This document shows, piece by piece, positions 27,485 to 38,205 of a DNA stretch of 64,000 nt. Every line of letters begins with the position of its first letter. The first letter of the stretch is position 1. The stretch is taken from NCBI RefSeq assembly GCF_002157145.1, contig NZ_CP021361.1, positions 3,341,001 to 3,405,000 of the forward strand. Reading direction: 5' to 3'. The notes beneath the pieces are model-generated. The model saw only the letters and a program-made list of their open reading frames with translations. It had not been told where the DNA came from and ran no database searches. The position numbers and the translations under genes are program-made. This DNA comes from Acidovorax carolinensis. Its GTDB lineage: Bacteria; Pseudomonadota; Gammaproteobacteria; Burkholderiales; Burkholderiaceae_C.

Positions 27485-28384
27485 ATGCGCATCCGCTCCC
27501 CCTCGCTTTCCGAGTTGCATGCATTCGCCACGGCGGCGCGGCTGGGCAGCTTTTCGCAGGCGGCGGAAGAACTGCACGTAACGCAGGGCGCCATCAGCCG
27601 CGCCATTGGCCGGCTGGAAGAGCACCTGGCGCTCGCACTCTTCATGCGCGAGGGGCGGCGCAGCATCCTCACGCCCACCGGGCAGTCTTACCTGGACGCC
27701 ATCGCACCCGCCATCGCCTCCATCGAGGCGGCCACGGTGGCGCTGCAGACGCGCCGCACCAGGCGCGCCTTGCGCCTGTCCGTCGCGCCCACGCTGTTCA
27801 GCCACTGGCTGATTCCGCGCCTGCCCGACTTCCACGCCCAGTACCCTGAAACGACGCTGTCGTTCGCCCCCTACCGGCGCGACGACCCGCTGCAGGCGCC
27901 GGAAATCGATGCCTGGCTGCGCGTGGGCTGCGACCGGTGGCCCAGGCACATCCAGGCCAACTATGTGGTCGGGCGCGAACTCGTGCCCATCTGCCGCCCC
28001 GCCGACCTGCAGGGCCCCCACGCCATCCGCACGGCGCAAGACCTGCTGACACGCCCGCTGCTGTTCCATACCAATTACCCGGACAACTGGGCCTGCTGGT
28101 TCCGGGGCGTGGGCTGCGCGCACCCGCCGCTGGCGCCCGCGGCCGACTTCGAGCTCGTCGCGCTGCTGGTGCAGGCGGTGATCGCGGGGCTGGGAGTGGC
28201 GGTGGTTCAGCGTTGCCTGGTGGAAAAAGAACTGGCTGCGGGCCGCATCGCGATTGCGGTGCCTCTTCCCGTGGTGATCGACCGGGGCTACTACCTGTGC
28301 CAACCGACGGGCCATGCCGCACCGGCCGCGCTTCAGGACTTCAGCCAGTGGCTGCTGGCGCAGGCGCAGCACGCGTCGGTGTAG
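27485..28384 (+). CDS. LysR-family transcriptional regulator
   Basis: A 299-residue regulator with an N-terminal winged helix-turn-helix (LSELHAFATAARLGSFSQAAEELHVTQGAISRAIGRLEEHLALALF) and a C-terminal effector-binding domain of the GcvA-like group. It is transcribed away from the Bug/amidohydrolase pair across a 114-bp intergenic region, the classic arrangement for a LysR protein regulating its divergent neighbours. The start is the ATG of MRIRSPSLSELH. A longer frame lacks family similarity. Confidence 0.92.
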   Translation: MRIRSPSLSELHAFATAARLGSFSQAAEELHVTQGAISRAIGRLEEHLALALFMREGRRSILTPTGQSYLDAIAPAIASIEAATVALQTRRTRRALRLSVAPTLFSHWLIPRLPDFHAQYPETTLSFAPYRRDDPLQAPEIDAWLRVGCDRWPRHIQANYVVGRELVPICRPADLQGPHAIRTAQDLLTRPLLFHTNYPDNWACWFRGVGCAHPPLAPAADFELVALLVQAVIAGLGVAVVQRCLVEKELAAGRIAIAVPLPVVIDRGYYLCQPTGHAAPAALQDFSQWLLAQAQHASV

Positions 28385-28435
28385 CGGGGGCGGCGGCCCG
28401 TGCGAACGCCAGCCAAAGCGCCGCGCAACAGCCCT

Positions 28436-28747
28436 TTACGACCGCCAGCCGCGCACCAGCATCCACTGGCAACTGGCGCAGGCCAGCACCAGCGCGGCAT
28501 AGGTCAGCATCTTGCCGTCGCGGCCCAGCACCACCAGCCCGGCCACCAGTACCGCGCAGCCTACTATGAAATTTATAGCTAACTGCGCTTTCCACGAAAG
28601 CGCCAGCGCCCCTTTTGAGCGGATAAATCGCCCTCCCAGCACCAGGAACGCGGCCAACGCCGCAGCGGGGGCCATGAAATTCAAAGCATGGAAGAGAACG
28701 TCCAGAGGACCCATAAACGTGACCCAGATCAAGGCTTGAGCAAACAC
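28436..28747 (-). CDS. Small hypothetical membrane protein
   Basis: About 103 residues with three hydrophobic segments: FAQALIWVTFMGPLDVLFHALNF, AAALAAFLVLGGRF and INFIVGCAVLVAGLVVL. I do not recognise the family. The start is uncertain: GTG at 28747 is used, a TTG seven codons upstream is possible, and none has a clear SD. It is divergent from hemA and convergent with the LysR gene. Residues about 48-61 (ALSWKAQLAINFIV) are encoded by an inverted copy of the 55-bp repeat, which thus contributes to a membrane segment. Confidence 0.6.
   Translation of the reverse strand: MFAQALIWVTFMGPLDVLFHALNFMAPAAALAAFLVLGGRFIRSKGALALSWKAQLAINFIVGCAVLVAGLVVLGRDGKMLTYAALVLACASCQWMLVRGWRS
28564..28618 (-). 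repeat. 55-bp double-hairpin repeat, copy 6 (minus orientation, inside a coding sequence)
   Basis: On the minus strand the box CAAAAGGGG (28618-28610) is followed by the core at 28604-28564. GCGCTT pairs with AAGCGC at position 14, and GCTAT pairs with ATAGT at position 37 (last base unpaired). This is the only clear copy in this orientation. Confidence 0.85.
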
Positions 28748-28771
28748 GGTGCCCGATGCTGCGAACAATTT

Positions 28772-28777
28772 TATAAT
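28772..28777 (+). promoter_or_regulatory. -10 element of hemA
   Basis: A perfect TATAAT stands 8 nt before the hemA ATG (28786). A start of transcription at normal distance would fall at or 1-2 nt before the ATG, giving an almost leaderless mRNA. The -35 region (GTGCCC at 17 bp) is poor. Confidence 0.55.
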
Positions 28778-28785
28778 CGGCGCCT

Positions 28786-30093
28786 ATGGCAGTCTGGGCC
28801 CTCGGCATCAACCACACCACCGCGCCGCTCGATCTGCGTGGCCGGTTTGCGTTCGCGCTCGACCAGATCACGCCCACGCTGCAGGGCCTGCGCCAGTCGC
28901 TGGGCCAGAGCAGCCGCCACACCGGCGTCGAAACCGCCATCATTTCCACCTGCAACCGCACCGAAATCTATTGCGCCGGCGAGCAGGCTGCCATGGACCA
29001 CACGCTCGGCTGGCTGGCGCAAAGCGGCGGCGTGAGCCCCGCACTGCTGCGCTCGCACTCCTACACCCTGGAAGACAGCCTGGTGGCGCGCCACGCGTTT
29101 CGCGTGGCAAGCGGGCTTGACTCGATGGTGCTGGGCGAGGCCCAAATCCTGGGCCAGATGAAAAACGCCGTGCGCGCCGCCGAAACCGCCGGCGCACTGG
29201 GCACCACGCTCAACCAGTTGTTCCAGCGCAGCTTTGCCGTGGCCAAGGAGGTGCGCACCAGCACCGAAATCGGCGCGCACAGCATCAGCATGGCCGCCGC
29301 CGCCGTGCGCCTGGCCGGCCAGCTGTTTGAAGACCTGTCCAAGATCCGCGTGCTGTTTGTTGGCGCGGGCGAAATGATCGAGCTGGCGGCCACGCACTTC
29401 GCCGCCAAGAACCCCCAGTCCATTGCCATCGCCAACCGCACCCTGGAGCGCGGCGAGAAGCTAGCCACCCGTTTTGGCGGCGAGGTGATGCGCCTGTCGG
29501 ACCTGCCCGAGCGGCTGCACGAGTTCGACGCCATCATCAGCTGCACCGCCAGCACCCTGCCCATCATCGGCCTGGGTGCGGTGGAGCGCGCCCTCAAGAA
29601 GCGCCGCCACCGCCCCATCTTCATGGTCGACCTGGCCGTGCCGCGTGACATCGAGCCCGAGGTCAAGGCCTTGGGCGATGTGTACCTGTACACCGTGGAC
29701 GACCTGGCCAGCGTGGTGCAGACCGCCCAGGCCAACCGCCAGGCGGCCGTGGCGCAGGCCGAAGCCATCATCGACGCCGGCGTGCAAAGCTTCATGCACT
29801 GGATGGAGTTGCGCAGCCCCGCGGGCGCAGCAGGCGGCGTGGTGCCCCTGATCCAGCAGATCAACGCCCAGACCGACGAGTGGCGCGCCCTGGAGATTGC
29901 GCGCGCCAAAAAGCTGCTGGCCAAGGGTGAAGATGTGGATGCCGTGCTGGAGGCCCTCTCGCGCGGCCTCACGCAAAAGATGCTGCATGGCACCATGGCC
30001 GAGCTGCGGGCGGGCGACGCCGACATGCGCGCCCAGACCGCGCAGACGGTCTCGCGCCTGTTTCTGCGCTCGCAAAGCAAGACCGGCCTGTAG
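28786..30093 (+). CDS. hemA: Glutamyl-tRNA reductase
   Basis: Reduces glutamyl-tRNA to glutamate-1-semialdehyde, the first committed step of haem synthesis by the C5 route. The 435-residue protein has the catalytic segment [10 protein letters not shown] with the nucleophilic Cys, the [21 protein letters not shown] signature, an NADPH-binding fold ([18 protein letters not shown]) and a C-terminal dimerisation region. The N-terminus [19 protein letters not shown] is standard. No SD precedes the ATG. It heads a row with a cytochrome c gene, prfA, prmC and grxD. Confidence 0.97.
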   Translation: MAVWALGINHTTAPLDLRGRFAFALDQITPTLQGLRQSLGQSSRHTGVETAIISTCNRTEIYCAGEQAAMDHTLGWLAQSGGVSPALLRSHSYTLEDSLVARHAFRVASGLDSMVLGEAQILGQMKNAVRAAETAGALGTTLNQLFQRSFAVAKEVRTSTEIGAHSISMAAAAVRLAGQLFEDLSKIRVLFVGAGEMIELAATHFAAKNPQSIAIANRTLERGEKLATRFGGEVMRLSDLPERLHEFDAIISCTASTLPIIGLGAVERALKKRRHRPIFMVDLAVPRDIEPEVKALGDVYLYTVDDLASVVQTAQANRQAAVAQAEAIIDAGVQSFMHWMELRSPAGAAGGVVPLIQQINAQTDEWRALEIARAKKLLAKGEDVDAVLEALSRGLTQKMLHGTMAELRAGDADMRAQTAQTVSRLFLRSQSKTGL

Positions 30094-30198
30094 CGCCGCT
30101 CTGCCGCCTTGACTCGCCCACCAACGGGCGGGTTCGAGGCAACACCGGTTCGGCAGCCCCGGCTGCCCGCTGTTTCCCTTTGCACGAAAGCCCCGCCC

Positions 30199-30519
30199 AT
30201 GGCCCACACACCCAGAATCGCCCTTTCCATTGCCCTGGCACTCACCCTGTCGGCCAGTCCGCTGGCCCAGGCCAGTTCCGCGCTGGCCGTCGAGATGGGC
30301 TGCACCAACTGCCACAGCAACGCGTTCCATCCCAATGCGCCCAGCTTCCAGCAGCTGGCCGACGAGTCGGCCAAGCGCCGCGGAGAAACGGGCGCCGAAG
30401 ACCACCTGATGAGCGAACTGCGCAAGCCGCGCCTGCTGGGCCGCATTGGCGCCCACGAGCACCTGAGCGAAGAAAGCGCCAGGGCGCTGGCGCGCTGGAT
30501 GCTGGACGGAGCCCACTGA
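30199..30519 (+). CDS. Small monohaem cytochrome c
   Basis: A 106-residue exported protein with a signal peptide of about 26 residues (ALSIALALTLSASPLAQA) and one haem-binding CTNCH at residues 35-39. The mature part is under 9 kDa, the size of small class I cytochromes c. The axial Met may be one of those near the C-terminus (HLMSEL or WML). It lies between hemA and prfA with gaps of about 100 bp on each side. Its redox partner is unknown. Confidence 0.75.
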   Translation: MAHTPRIALSIALALTLSASPLAQASSALAVEMGCTNCHSNAFHPNAPSFQQLADESAKRRGETGAEDHLMSELRKPRLLGRIGAHEHLSEESARALARWMLDGAH

Positions 30520-30541
30520 TTTTTTGCCCCATTTTTCAAGC

Positions 30542-30596
30542 CATTTTGGCATTTAGCGCCTGTCAAATAAGCGATGACAGCTACGCTTTTAGTAGC
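30542..30596 (+). repeat. 55-bp double-hairpin repeat, copy 7
   Basis: The box CATTTTGGC (30542) precedes the core at 30556-30596. The first stem is weakened (GCGCCT with AAGCGA). The second reads GCTAC (30580) with GTAGC (30592), a paired change from GCTAT/ATAGC. It lies between the cytochrome gene and prfA. Confidence 0.88.
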
Positions 30597-30612
30597 ATTT
30601 TCACGATCCCGA

Positions 30613-31701
30613 ATGAAACCTTTTCTCCGAAGCCAGCTGGAACGCTACGCGCAGCGTCTGGGCGAACTGGACTTCCTGCTCTCGCGCGAAGACATCATGG
30701 CCGACATGGCGCAATACCGCGTGCTGTCGCGCGAACATGCCGAGGTCACCCAGGTGGCCGGCCGCTATGCGCGCTTTTTGCAGCGTGAGGCCGACCTGAC
30801 CGGCGCGCGCGAGATGCTGGCCGACCCGGACATGGCGGAAATGGCGCAGGAAGAAATCACCACGGCCGAGGCCGAACTACAGCAGCTTGAAGATGAATTG
30901 CAGCGCCTGCTGCTGCCCAAAGACCCTGACGACGCGCGCAACGCCTTCGTCGAAATCCGCGCGGGCACGGGTGGCGACGAATCGGCCCTGTTCGCGGGTG
31001 ACCTCACGCGCATGTACATGCGCTACGCCGACCGCGTGGGTTGGAAGGTTGAGGTAGTGAGCGAGAACGCGGCAGAGCTGGGCGGCTACAAGGAAATCGT
31101 GCTGCGCATCGAGGGCGACCATGTCTATGGCGCGCTCAAGTTCGAATCGGGAGGCCACCGCGTGCAGCGCGTGCCCGCCACCGAAACCCAGGGCCGCATC
31201 CACACCAGCGCCTGCACCGTGGCCGTGATGCCCGAGCCCGACGAAACCGAGGCCATCAAGCTCAACCCGGCAGACCTGCGCATCGACACCTTCCGTGCCA
31301 GCGGCGCGGGCGGCCAGCACATCAACAAGACCGACTCGGCCGTGCGCGTGGTGCACTTGCCCACCGGCATCGTGGCCGAGTGCCAGGACGGTCGGAGCCA
31401 GCACAGCAACAAGGCCAAGGCACTGCAGGTGCTGCAGGCGCGCATCCAGGAAAAAGAGCGCAGCGAGCGCGCCGCCAAGGAGGCCGCGCTGCGCAAGGGC
31501 CTGATCGGCAGCGGCGACCGCAGCGACCGCATCCGCACCTACAACTTCCCGCAGGGACGGCTGACCGACCACCGCATCAACCTCACGCTCTACAAACTGC
31601 AATATGTGATGGATGGCGATCTGGCCGAGGTGCTGCAGGCCCTGGCGCACGCGCGCGAAGCCGAACAGCTCGAAGAGCTGGAGACGGGCGCCGCCGTCTG
31701 A
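30613..31701 (+). CDS. prfA: Peptide chain release factor 1
   Basis: Terminates translation at UAA and UAG. The 362-residue protein has the GGQ motif in [25 protein letters not shown], whose Gln is methylated by PrmC, and the PxT anticodon-like region near [18 protein letters not shown]. The ATG of [16 protein letters not shown] matches the family N-terminus. An in-frame ATG further upstream lies inside the repeat and lacks similarity. prmC follows after a repeat. Confidence 0.97.
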   Translation: MKPFLRSQLERYAQRLGELDFLLSREDIMADMAQYRVLSREHAEVTQVAGRYARFLQREADLTGAREMLADPDMAEMAQEEITTAEAELQQLEDELQRLLLPKDPDDARNAFVEIRAGTGGDESALFAGDLTRMYMRYADRVGWKVEVVSENAAELGGYKEIVLRIEGDHVYGALKFESGGHRVQRVPATETQGRIHTSACTVAVMPEPDETEAIKLNPADLRIDTFRASGAGGQHINKTDSAVRVVHLPTGIVAECQDGRSQHSNKAKALQVLQARIQEKERSERAAKEAALRKGLIGSGDRSDRIRTYNFPQGRLTDHRINLTLYKLQYVMDGDLAEVLQALAHAREAEQLEELETGAAV

Positions 31702-31722
31702 GCCCTCGCAAGAATTTTGTAT

Positions 31723-31777
31723 GAAACAGGGCTCTGGCGCTTGATTGACAAGCGCCAGAAGCTATCAAAAAAAGAGT
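31723..31777 (+). repeat. 55-bp double-hairpin repeat, copy 8
   Basis: The box GAAACAGGG (31723) precedes the core at 31737-31777. The first stem is extended to 9 bp (TGGCGCTTG / CAAGCGCCA, loop ATTGA). The second arm is GCTAT (31761), but its partner has decayed to AGAGT. The last two bases are part of the GTG start of prmC. Confidence 0.85.
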
Positions 31778-32618
31778 GAACACCACAACCCCCACCCTGG
31801 CCCAGGCGCTGACCCAGGCCCGAACCCTGGGCCTGGAACGCATCGACGCCCAGATGCTGCTGCTGCATGCGCTGGCCCGCCCGGACGCCGGCCGCGCCTG
31901 GCTGCTGGCGCACGACACCGATGCGCTGGAACCCGCGGCGCACGATGCGTTCATGGCCCTGTGCCAGCGCCGCGCAGCGGGCGAGCCCGTGGCCTACCTC
32001 ACGGGGCGCAAGGAGTTTTACGGCCTGCAACTGGCCATTGACGCCCGTGTGCTCGACCCGCGCCCCGACACCGAAACGCTGGTGGACTGGGCCCTGGAAG
32101 TGATCGCCCCCCTGCCCGCCCCGCGCGTGCTGGACCTGGGCACCGGCAGCGGCGCCATTGCGCTGGCCCTGCAGCACCAGCACCCCATGGCCCAGGTGCT
32201 GGCGGTGGATGCAAGCGCCGATGCCCTGGCCGTTGCCCAAGCCAACGCGCAGCGCCTGGCGCTGCCCGTGCGGTTTGCACTGGGCCACTGGCTGGACAGC
32301 GTGGAGGGACGGTTTGACGCCATCCTTTCCAACCCGCCCTACATTGCCGCAGCCGACCCGCACCTGGCCGCCCTGACGCATGAACCCTTGCAGGCCCTGG
32401 CCAGCGGTGCCGACGGGCTCGACGATATCCGCGCCATCGCGGCACAGGCACCGGCGCACCTTGCGCCTGGCGGCTGGCTGCTGCTCGAGCATGGCCACGA
32501 CCAGGCCGAAGCCGTCGGCACGCTGCTGCGGGTGCAGGGCTTTGCGCAGGTGCAAAGCCGCAATGACCTCGCCGGCATTGCGCGTTGCACGGGCGGGCAG
32601 TGGCCGACAGTGAAATAA
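31776..32618 (+). CDS. prmC: Release factor N5-glutamine methyltransferase
   Basis: Methylates the GGQ glutamine of release factors 1 and 2. The 280-residue protein shows an N-terminal helical domain and the SAM-binding domain with VLDLGTGSGAIALAL and the substrate motif SNPPYIAAADPHL (NPPY). The most likely start is GTG at 31776, with AAAGAG immediately before it. The codon overlaps the end of a repeat. The standard neighbour prfA lies upstream. Confidence 0.95.
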   Translation: MNTTTPTLAQALTQARTLGLERIDAQMLLLHALARPDAGRAWLLAHDTDALEPAAHDAFMALCQRRAAGEPVAYLTGRKEFYGLQLAIDARVLDPRPDTETLVDWALEVIAPLPAPRVLDLGTGSGAIALALQHQHPMAQVLAVDASADALAVAQANAQRLALPVRFALGHWLDSVEGRFDAILSNPPYIAAADPHLAALTHEPLQALASGADGLDDIRAIAAQAPAHLAPGGWLLLEHGHDQAEAVGTLLRVQGFAQVQSRNDLAGIARCTGGQWPTVK

Positions 32619-32666
32619 TCCCCCCATTGCGGGCCTGTGCCCGCCAGCCCCTTCAAGGAGAACCCC

Positions 32667-32990
32667 ATGAGCGACACGCAACAACGCATCGACGCCCTCG
32701 TGAAATCCAGCGACATCCTGCTGTTCATGAAAGGCAACGCCAGCTTTCCGATGTGCGGCTTTTCGGGCCGTGCCATCCAGATCCTCAAGGCCTGCGGCGT
32801 GGACACCAAAGCCGTGACCACGGTGAATGTGCTGGAAGACGAGGAAATCCGCCAGGGCATCAAGGAATACAGCAACTGGCCCACCATTCCCCAGCTGTAC
32901 GTGAAGGGCGAGTTCATCGGCGGCTCGGACATCATGATGGAGATGTACGAGTCAGGCGAACTCAAGCAGGTGCTGGGAACCGAGGGCTGA
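32667..32990 (+). CDS. grxD: Monothiol glutaredoxin, Grx4 family
   Basis: A 107-residue CGFS-type glutaredoxin that carries [2Fe-2S] clusters and takes part in iron-sulfur trafficking. The active-site region is LFMKGNASFPMCGFSGRA, and the glutathione-binding NWPTIPQLYVKGEFIGGSDIMMEM follows. The ATG has AAGGAG at a good distance. A strong terminator follows, closing the hemA-prfA-prmC-grxD row. Confidence 0.96.
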   Translation: MSDTQQRIDALVKSSDILLFMKGNASFPMCGFSGRAIQILKACGVDTKAVTTVNVLEDEEIRQGIKEYSNWPTIPQLYVKGEFIGGSDIMMEMYESGELKQVLGTEG

Positions 32991-33028
32991 AGGCCTCCCG
33001 GGCTACCGGCCCGGGCATACCTCGCTAC

Positions 33029-33060
33029 AAGGCCGCCCGAGAGCGGCCTTTTTCTTTTTT
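33029..33060 (+). terminator. Rho-independent terminator of grxD
   Basis: AAGGCCGC-CCGAGA-GCGGCCTT followed by TTTCTTTTTT. A further hairpin (CCCGGG-N7-CCCGGG, 32997-33015) lies just upstream. Confidence 0.92.
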
Positions 33061-33162
33061 CATGGCGGCAATATTTGCACCAATACAGGGCTTTACCTGC
33101 GTGAATGCAGGCATGTTGTGTGCTTGAATGGTTGCGTGACCCATCCATCACAGGAGCATGCA

Positions 33163-34170
33163 ATGATCCACCATAGCCTTGTTCCCCAGGCCCCGGCCCT
33201 GCGCCTTCCGGTGGCGCAGATTCGCCAGGTGTTCCAGCCCGCCGATGTCGAGCGCAAGCTGGCGCGGCTGCAGGAGGCGGGCAACCAGCGCGAATACGAG
33301 ACCCTGCGCACCGTGTACGAGCGCATGCTCGAACGCGGCCCCGAGCGCTTTCAGGTCAAGCCCTCGGGCGTGCCCGACATGGCCAGCCTGTATGACCAGC
33401 TGCCCAATTTCACCGAGGTACTGGACGACGTGAAGCGCCATGTGGCGCTGGCGCAGGACAGCCGCGACGGCCTCGAAGTCACGCCCATGCTGCTGCTGGG
33501 GCCGCCGGGCATCGGCAAGACGCACTTTGCCCGGCATCTGGCCGAGTTGCTGGGAACGGGCATGAACCTGGTGTCCATGAGCTCCATGACGGCAGGGTGG
33601 CTGCTTTCGGGTTCGTCCTCCCAATGGAAGGGCGCCCGACCCGGCAAGGTGTTCGAAGCCCTGGTGGACGGCGAATACGCCAACCCGGTGATCGTTGTGG
33701 ACGAGATCGACAAGGCAGCCTGCGATGCGCAGTATGACCCGCTGGGCGCCTTGTATGGGCTACTGGAGCACGACACCGCGCAGTGCTTCACCGACGAGTT
33801 CGCCGAAGTGGCCATCGACGCCAGCCAGGTCATCTGGATCACCACGGCCAACGACGAACGCGGCATTCCCGAGCCCATCCTGAACCGCATGAACGTGTTT
33901 GCAGTCGAAGCCCCCACGCTGGAACAAGCCCGCACCATCGCCCGCAACCTTTACCAGGGCATTCGCGCCGGGCACGACTGGGGGCGCCTGCTGGACCCTG
34001 AGCCACTGGACGATGTGCTCGACCAGCTGGCGCAGATGGCGCCGCGCGAGATGCGCCGCGCACTCATGACCGGCTTTGGCAATGCGCGGCTGGACCACCG
34101 CACGACCGTGGAGGTCGCCGACCTGCCACGCAGCGCTGCGGGCAAGGGCCGCATGGGTTTCGTGCAATAG
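33163..34170 (+). CDS. Lon-like AAA+ ATPase without protease domain
   Basis: A 335-residue AAA+ protein. Walker A is LLLGPPGIGKTHFARHLAE near residue 113, Walker B is VIVVDEIDKAACD, and sensor 1 is VIWITTANDERGIPEPILNRM. The layout resembles the ATPase module of Lon (a C-terminal peptide-binding helix region follows), but no Ser-Lys protease domain is present and the gene simply ends. It may be a chaperone or remodelling factor with no known substrate. The SD is CAGGAG. It is flanked by a terminator upstream and by a 124-bp gap, so it is probably monocistronic. Confidence 0.82.
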   Translation: MIHHSLVPQAPALRLPVAQIRQVFQPADVERKLARLQEAGNQREYETLRTVYERMLERGPERFQVKPSGVPDMASLYDQLPNFTEVLDDVKRHVALAQDSRDGLEVTPMLLLGPPGIGKTHFARHLAELLGTGMNLVSMSSMTAGWLLSGSSSQWKGARPGKVFEALVDGEYANPVIVVDEIDKAACDAQYDPLGALYGLLEHDTAQCFTDEFAEVAIDASQVIWITTANDERGIPEPILNRMNVFAVEAPTLEQARTIARNLYQGIRAGHDWGRLLDPEPLDDVLDQLAQMAPREMRRALMTGFGNARLDHRTTVEVADLPRSAAGKGRMGFVQ

Positions 34171-34294
34171 CCGCGCAGGCGCGGGCTGGTCCATTGCGGT
34201 TGCCCCACCCGGGGCTGCTGCACCGTGCATGCGCGCCGCTACACTCAGAGGGCCCGGCGGCAGCGTCGCCCGGGTTTGCCCGGTTTTCCGCACC

Positions 34295-35638
34295 ATGACC
34301 CTGACCCAAAGCCTGCTCGTCATTGGCCTGCTCATCGCAGCCAGTGCCTTCTTTTCCATGGCCGAGATCTCGCTGGCTGCCGCGCGCCGCCTGCGCCTGC
34401 GCCAGATGGCCGATGAGGGCGATGCCCGCGCCGACCGGGTGCTGCGCCTGCAGGAGCAGCCGGGGGACTATTTCACCGTGGTGCAGGTGGGCCAGAACGC
34501 GGTGGCCATCCTGGGGGGCATCGTCGGCGAAGGCGCGCTCAGCCCGCACTTCGCCGCGCTTGCCGGCCTGTGGTTGTCGGATGGCAGTGCGCAGAACATC
34601 GGCTTTCTGGCGTCGTTCCTGGTCATCACCTCGCTGTTCATCCTTTTTTCCGACCTGTTTCCCAAGCGCCTGGGCATGGCCGAGCCGGAAAACCTGGTGG
34701 TGCGGCTGGCGCAACCCATGGTGTTTTTGATGACCGTGCTGCGCCCGCTCGTGTGGTTCTACAGCAAGGGGGCAGATGCCCTGTTCCGCCTGCTGGGCCT
34801 GTCGTCCCTGCGGGACGACCGCATTACCTCCGACGACATCCTGGCCATGATGGAAGCCGGTGCCCGCGCAGGCGTGCTGGCCGCGCGCGAGCAGCAGGTC
34901 ATCACCAATGTGTTTGAGCTCGATACCCGCATGGTGTCGAGCGCCATGTCGCCACGCGACCGAATTGCCTTCTTTCTGCGCGATGAGCCGGACGCCGTGA
35001 TCCGCCTGCGCATCGCAGCCGAGCCGTTTTCGACCTACCCTGTGTGCGAGGGTGACATCGACCATGTGGTGGGCTACGTGGACGCCAAGGACCTGTTCCA
35101 GCGCGTGCTGAACAACCAGCCCATCTCACTGGCCGATGACAGCCTGGTGCGCAAGGTGCTCATCGTGCCCGACCGGCTCACCCTGTCCGAGGTGCTGGAG
35201 CAGTTCCGCCAGGTGCACGAGGACTTTGCCGTCATCGTGAACGAATACAGCCTGGTGGTGGGTGTGGTCACGCTGAACGACGTGATGAGCACCGTCATGG
35301 GCGATCTGGTGGTGGGCCCGGCCGACGAGGAGCAGATCGTGCGGCGCGACGAAAACTCGTGGCTCATCGACGGCGTCACCCCGGTGGAAGATGTGCTGCA
35401 CGCGCTGAATCTCGACGAACTGCCGCACAGCGACGAATACGAAACCCTGGCCGGTTTCCTGATGGTGATGCTGCGCCGCGTGCCCCGGCGCACCGACAGC
35501 GTGAGCTGGGGCGGCTACAAGTTCGAGGTGCTGGACGTGGACAGCTTCCGCATCGACCAGGTGATGGTGTCGCGCCTGAAGCCCTTGCCGGTGGACAACG
35601 CCATCGCGGCAGATCCTTTGGCGCCGGCGGCGCACTGA
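34295..35638 (+). CDS. DUF21/CBS/CorC-HlyC membrane protein (hemolysin family)
   Basis: A 447-residue protein with an N-terminal DUF21 membrane region of three or four segments (LTQSLLVIGLLIAASAFFSMAEISLAAARR; FLASFLVITSLFILFSDLFPKRLG). A pair of CBS domains occupies about 220-340, followed by a C-terminal CorC/HlyC domain (ENSWLIDGVTPVEDVLHALNLDELP). Members are linked to Mg/Co efflux; the old name hemolysin is misleading. It converges with the lytic transglycosylase gene. Confidence 0.88.
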   Translation: MTLTQSLLVIGLLIAASAFFSMAEISLAAARRLRLRQMADEGDARADRVLRLQEQPGDYFTVVQVGQNAVAILGGIVGEGALSPHFAALAGLWLSDGSAQNIGFLASFLVITSLFILFSDLFPKRLGMAEPENLVVRLAQPMVFLMTVLRPLVWFYSKGADALFRLLGLSSLRDDRITSDDILAMMEAGARAGVLAAREQQVITNVFELDTRMVSSAMSPRDRIAFFLRDEPDAVIRLRIAAEPFSTYPVCEGDIDHVVGYVDAKDLFQRVLNNQPISLADDSLVRKVLIVPDRLTLSEVLEQFRQVHEDFAVIVNEYSLVVGVVTLNDVMSTVMGDLVVGPADEEQIVRRDENSWLIDGVTPVEDVLHALNLDELPHSDEYETLAGFLMVMLRRVPRRTDSVSWGGYKFEVLDVDSFRIDQVMVSRLKPLPVDNAIAADPLAPAAH

Positions 35639-35678
35639 GCCCATTTGCGCCGGCGCCTTACCGCGCTGCCCTGCCCCA

Positions 35679-36370
35679 TCAGGCCGCTGCAGGTTTTTCG
35701 CTGAACTGCCAGTTGCGCTGAGCCCCAAAAACAGCGTCGGGATAAGGTGAGCGCCCCCGGCTGCCGTTGTAGCGGCCCAGCGCCATGAACAGGTCGCCGC
35801 GTTCGCGGTCGATGTAATGGCGCAGGATCACGCAGCCAAAACGCAGGTTGGTCTGCATGTGAAACAGCTTGCCCGGGTCGCCGTCGCCGATCACGCGCGT
35901 CCAGAACGGCATCACCTGCATGTAGCCGCGCGCGCCCACGCTGGACACGGCAAACTTGCGAAAGGCGCTCTCCACCTGGATAAGCCCCATGACGAGCGAC
36001 ACATCGAGCCCCGCGCGTTTGGACTCGTACCAGACGGTCTGCAGAAAGTCGCGACGCACCTCCCATTCTGGCTTGCGACGGCGCAGGCGGTCGCTCATGG
36101 TGCCCAGCCAGCGCAGGTAGTGCAGCCGGGACTCGGTGCTGAAGAATTGCGGCTCAGGCGGCCCGAAGTTGCCCACGGCCGAGGTCAGCGCCGTGCGCAC
36201 CGAATCCATCAACGGCTCTTCCAGCTGCCCGCCCGCATGGGCCTGCGCAGGCGCCACCAGCCATGCGGCCGGCGTGGCCATCGACACCAGACATGCTCGC
36301 CGGGACACTCCCGTCTGCCCGATCAGCCCGGTCAGGGCCGCGCCGTTTGAAGCCACGTCGCGCTCACTCG

Positions 36371-36374
<4 letters not shown>
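35679..36374 (-). CDS. Lytic transglycosylase (SLT domain)
   Basis: A 231-residue exported murein-cleaving enzyme. The first 46 residues resemble a signal segment ([23 protein letters not shown]). The SLT domain has the catalytic Glu in [30 protein letters not shown], with [18 protein letters not shown] near the end. The ATG overlaps the proS stop as ATGA, so it is coupled to proS, a pairing seen in related bacteria. Confidence 0.9.
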
Positions 36375-38113
<1,739 letters not shown>

Positions 38114-38147
38114 CGGGATCGATTTCAGGCAGAACGGAACGGCCCAC

Positions 38148-38175
38148 TTGCCGCGCACTAGGCGCCGTGCATAAT
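38148..38175 (+). promoter_or_regulatory. Promoter of rppH
   Basis: TTGCCG (38148-38153), a 16-bp spacer, then CATAAT (38170-38175), 30 bp upstream of the rppH ATG in the proS-rppH divergent region. Confidence 0.5.
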
Positions 38176-38205
38176 GGACACAGTTTAAAAAATTGGGGTT
38201 TGATT

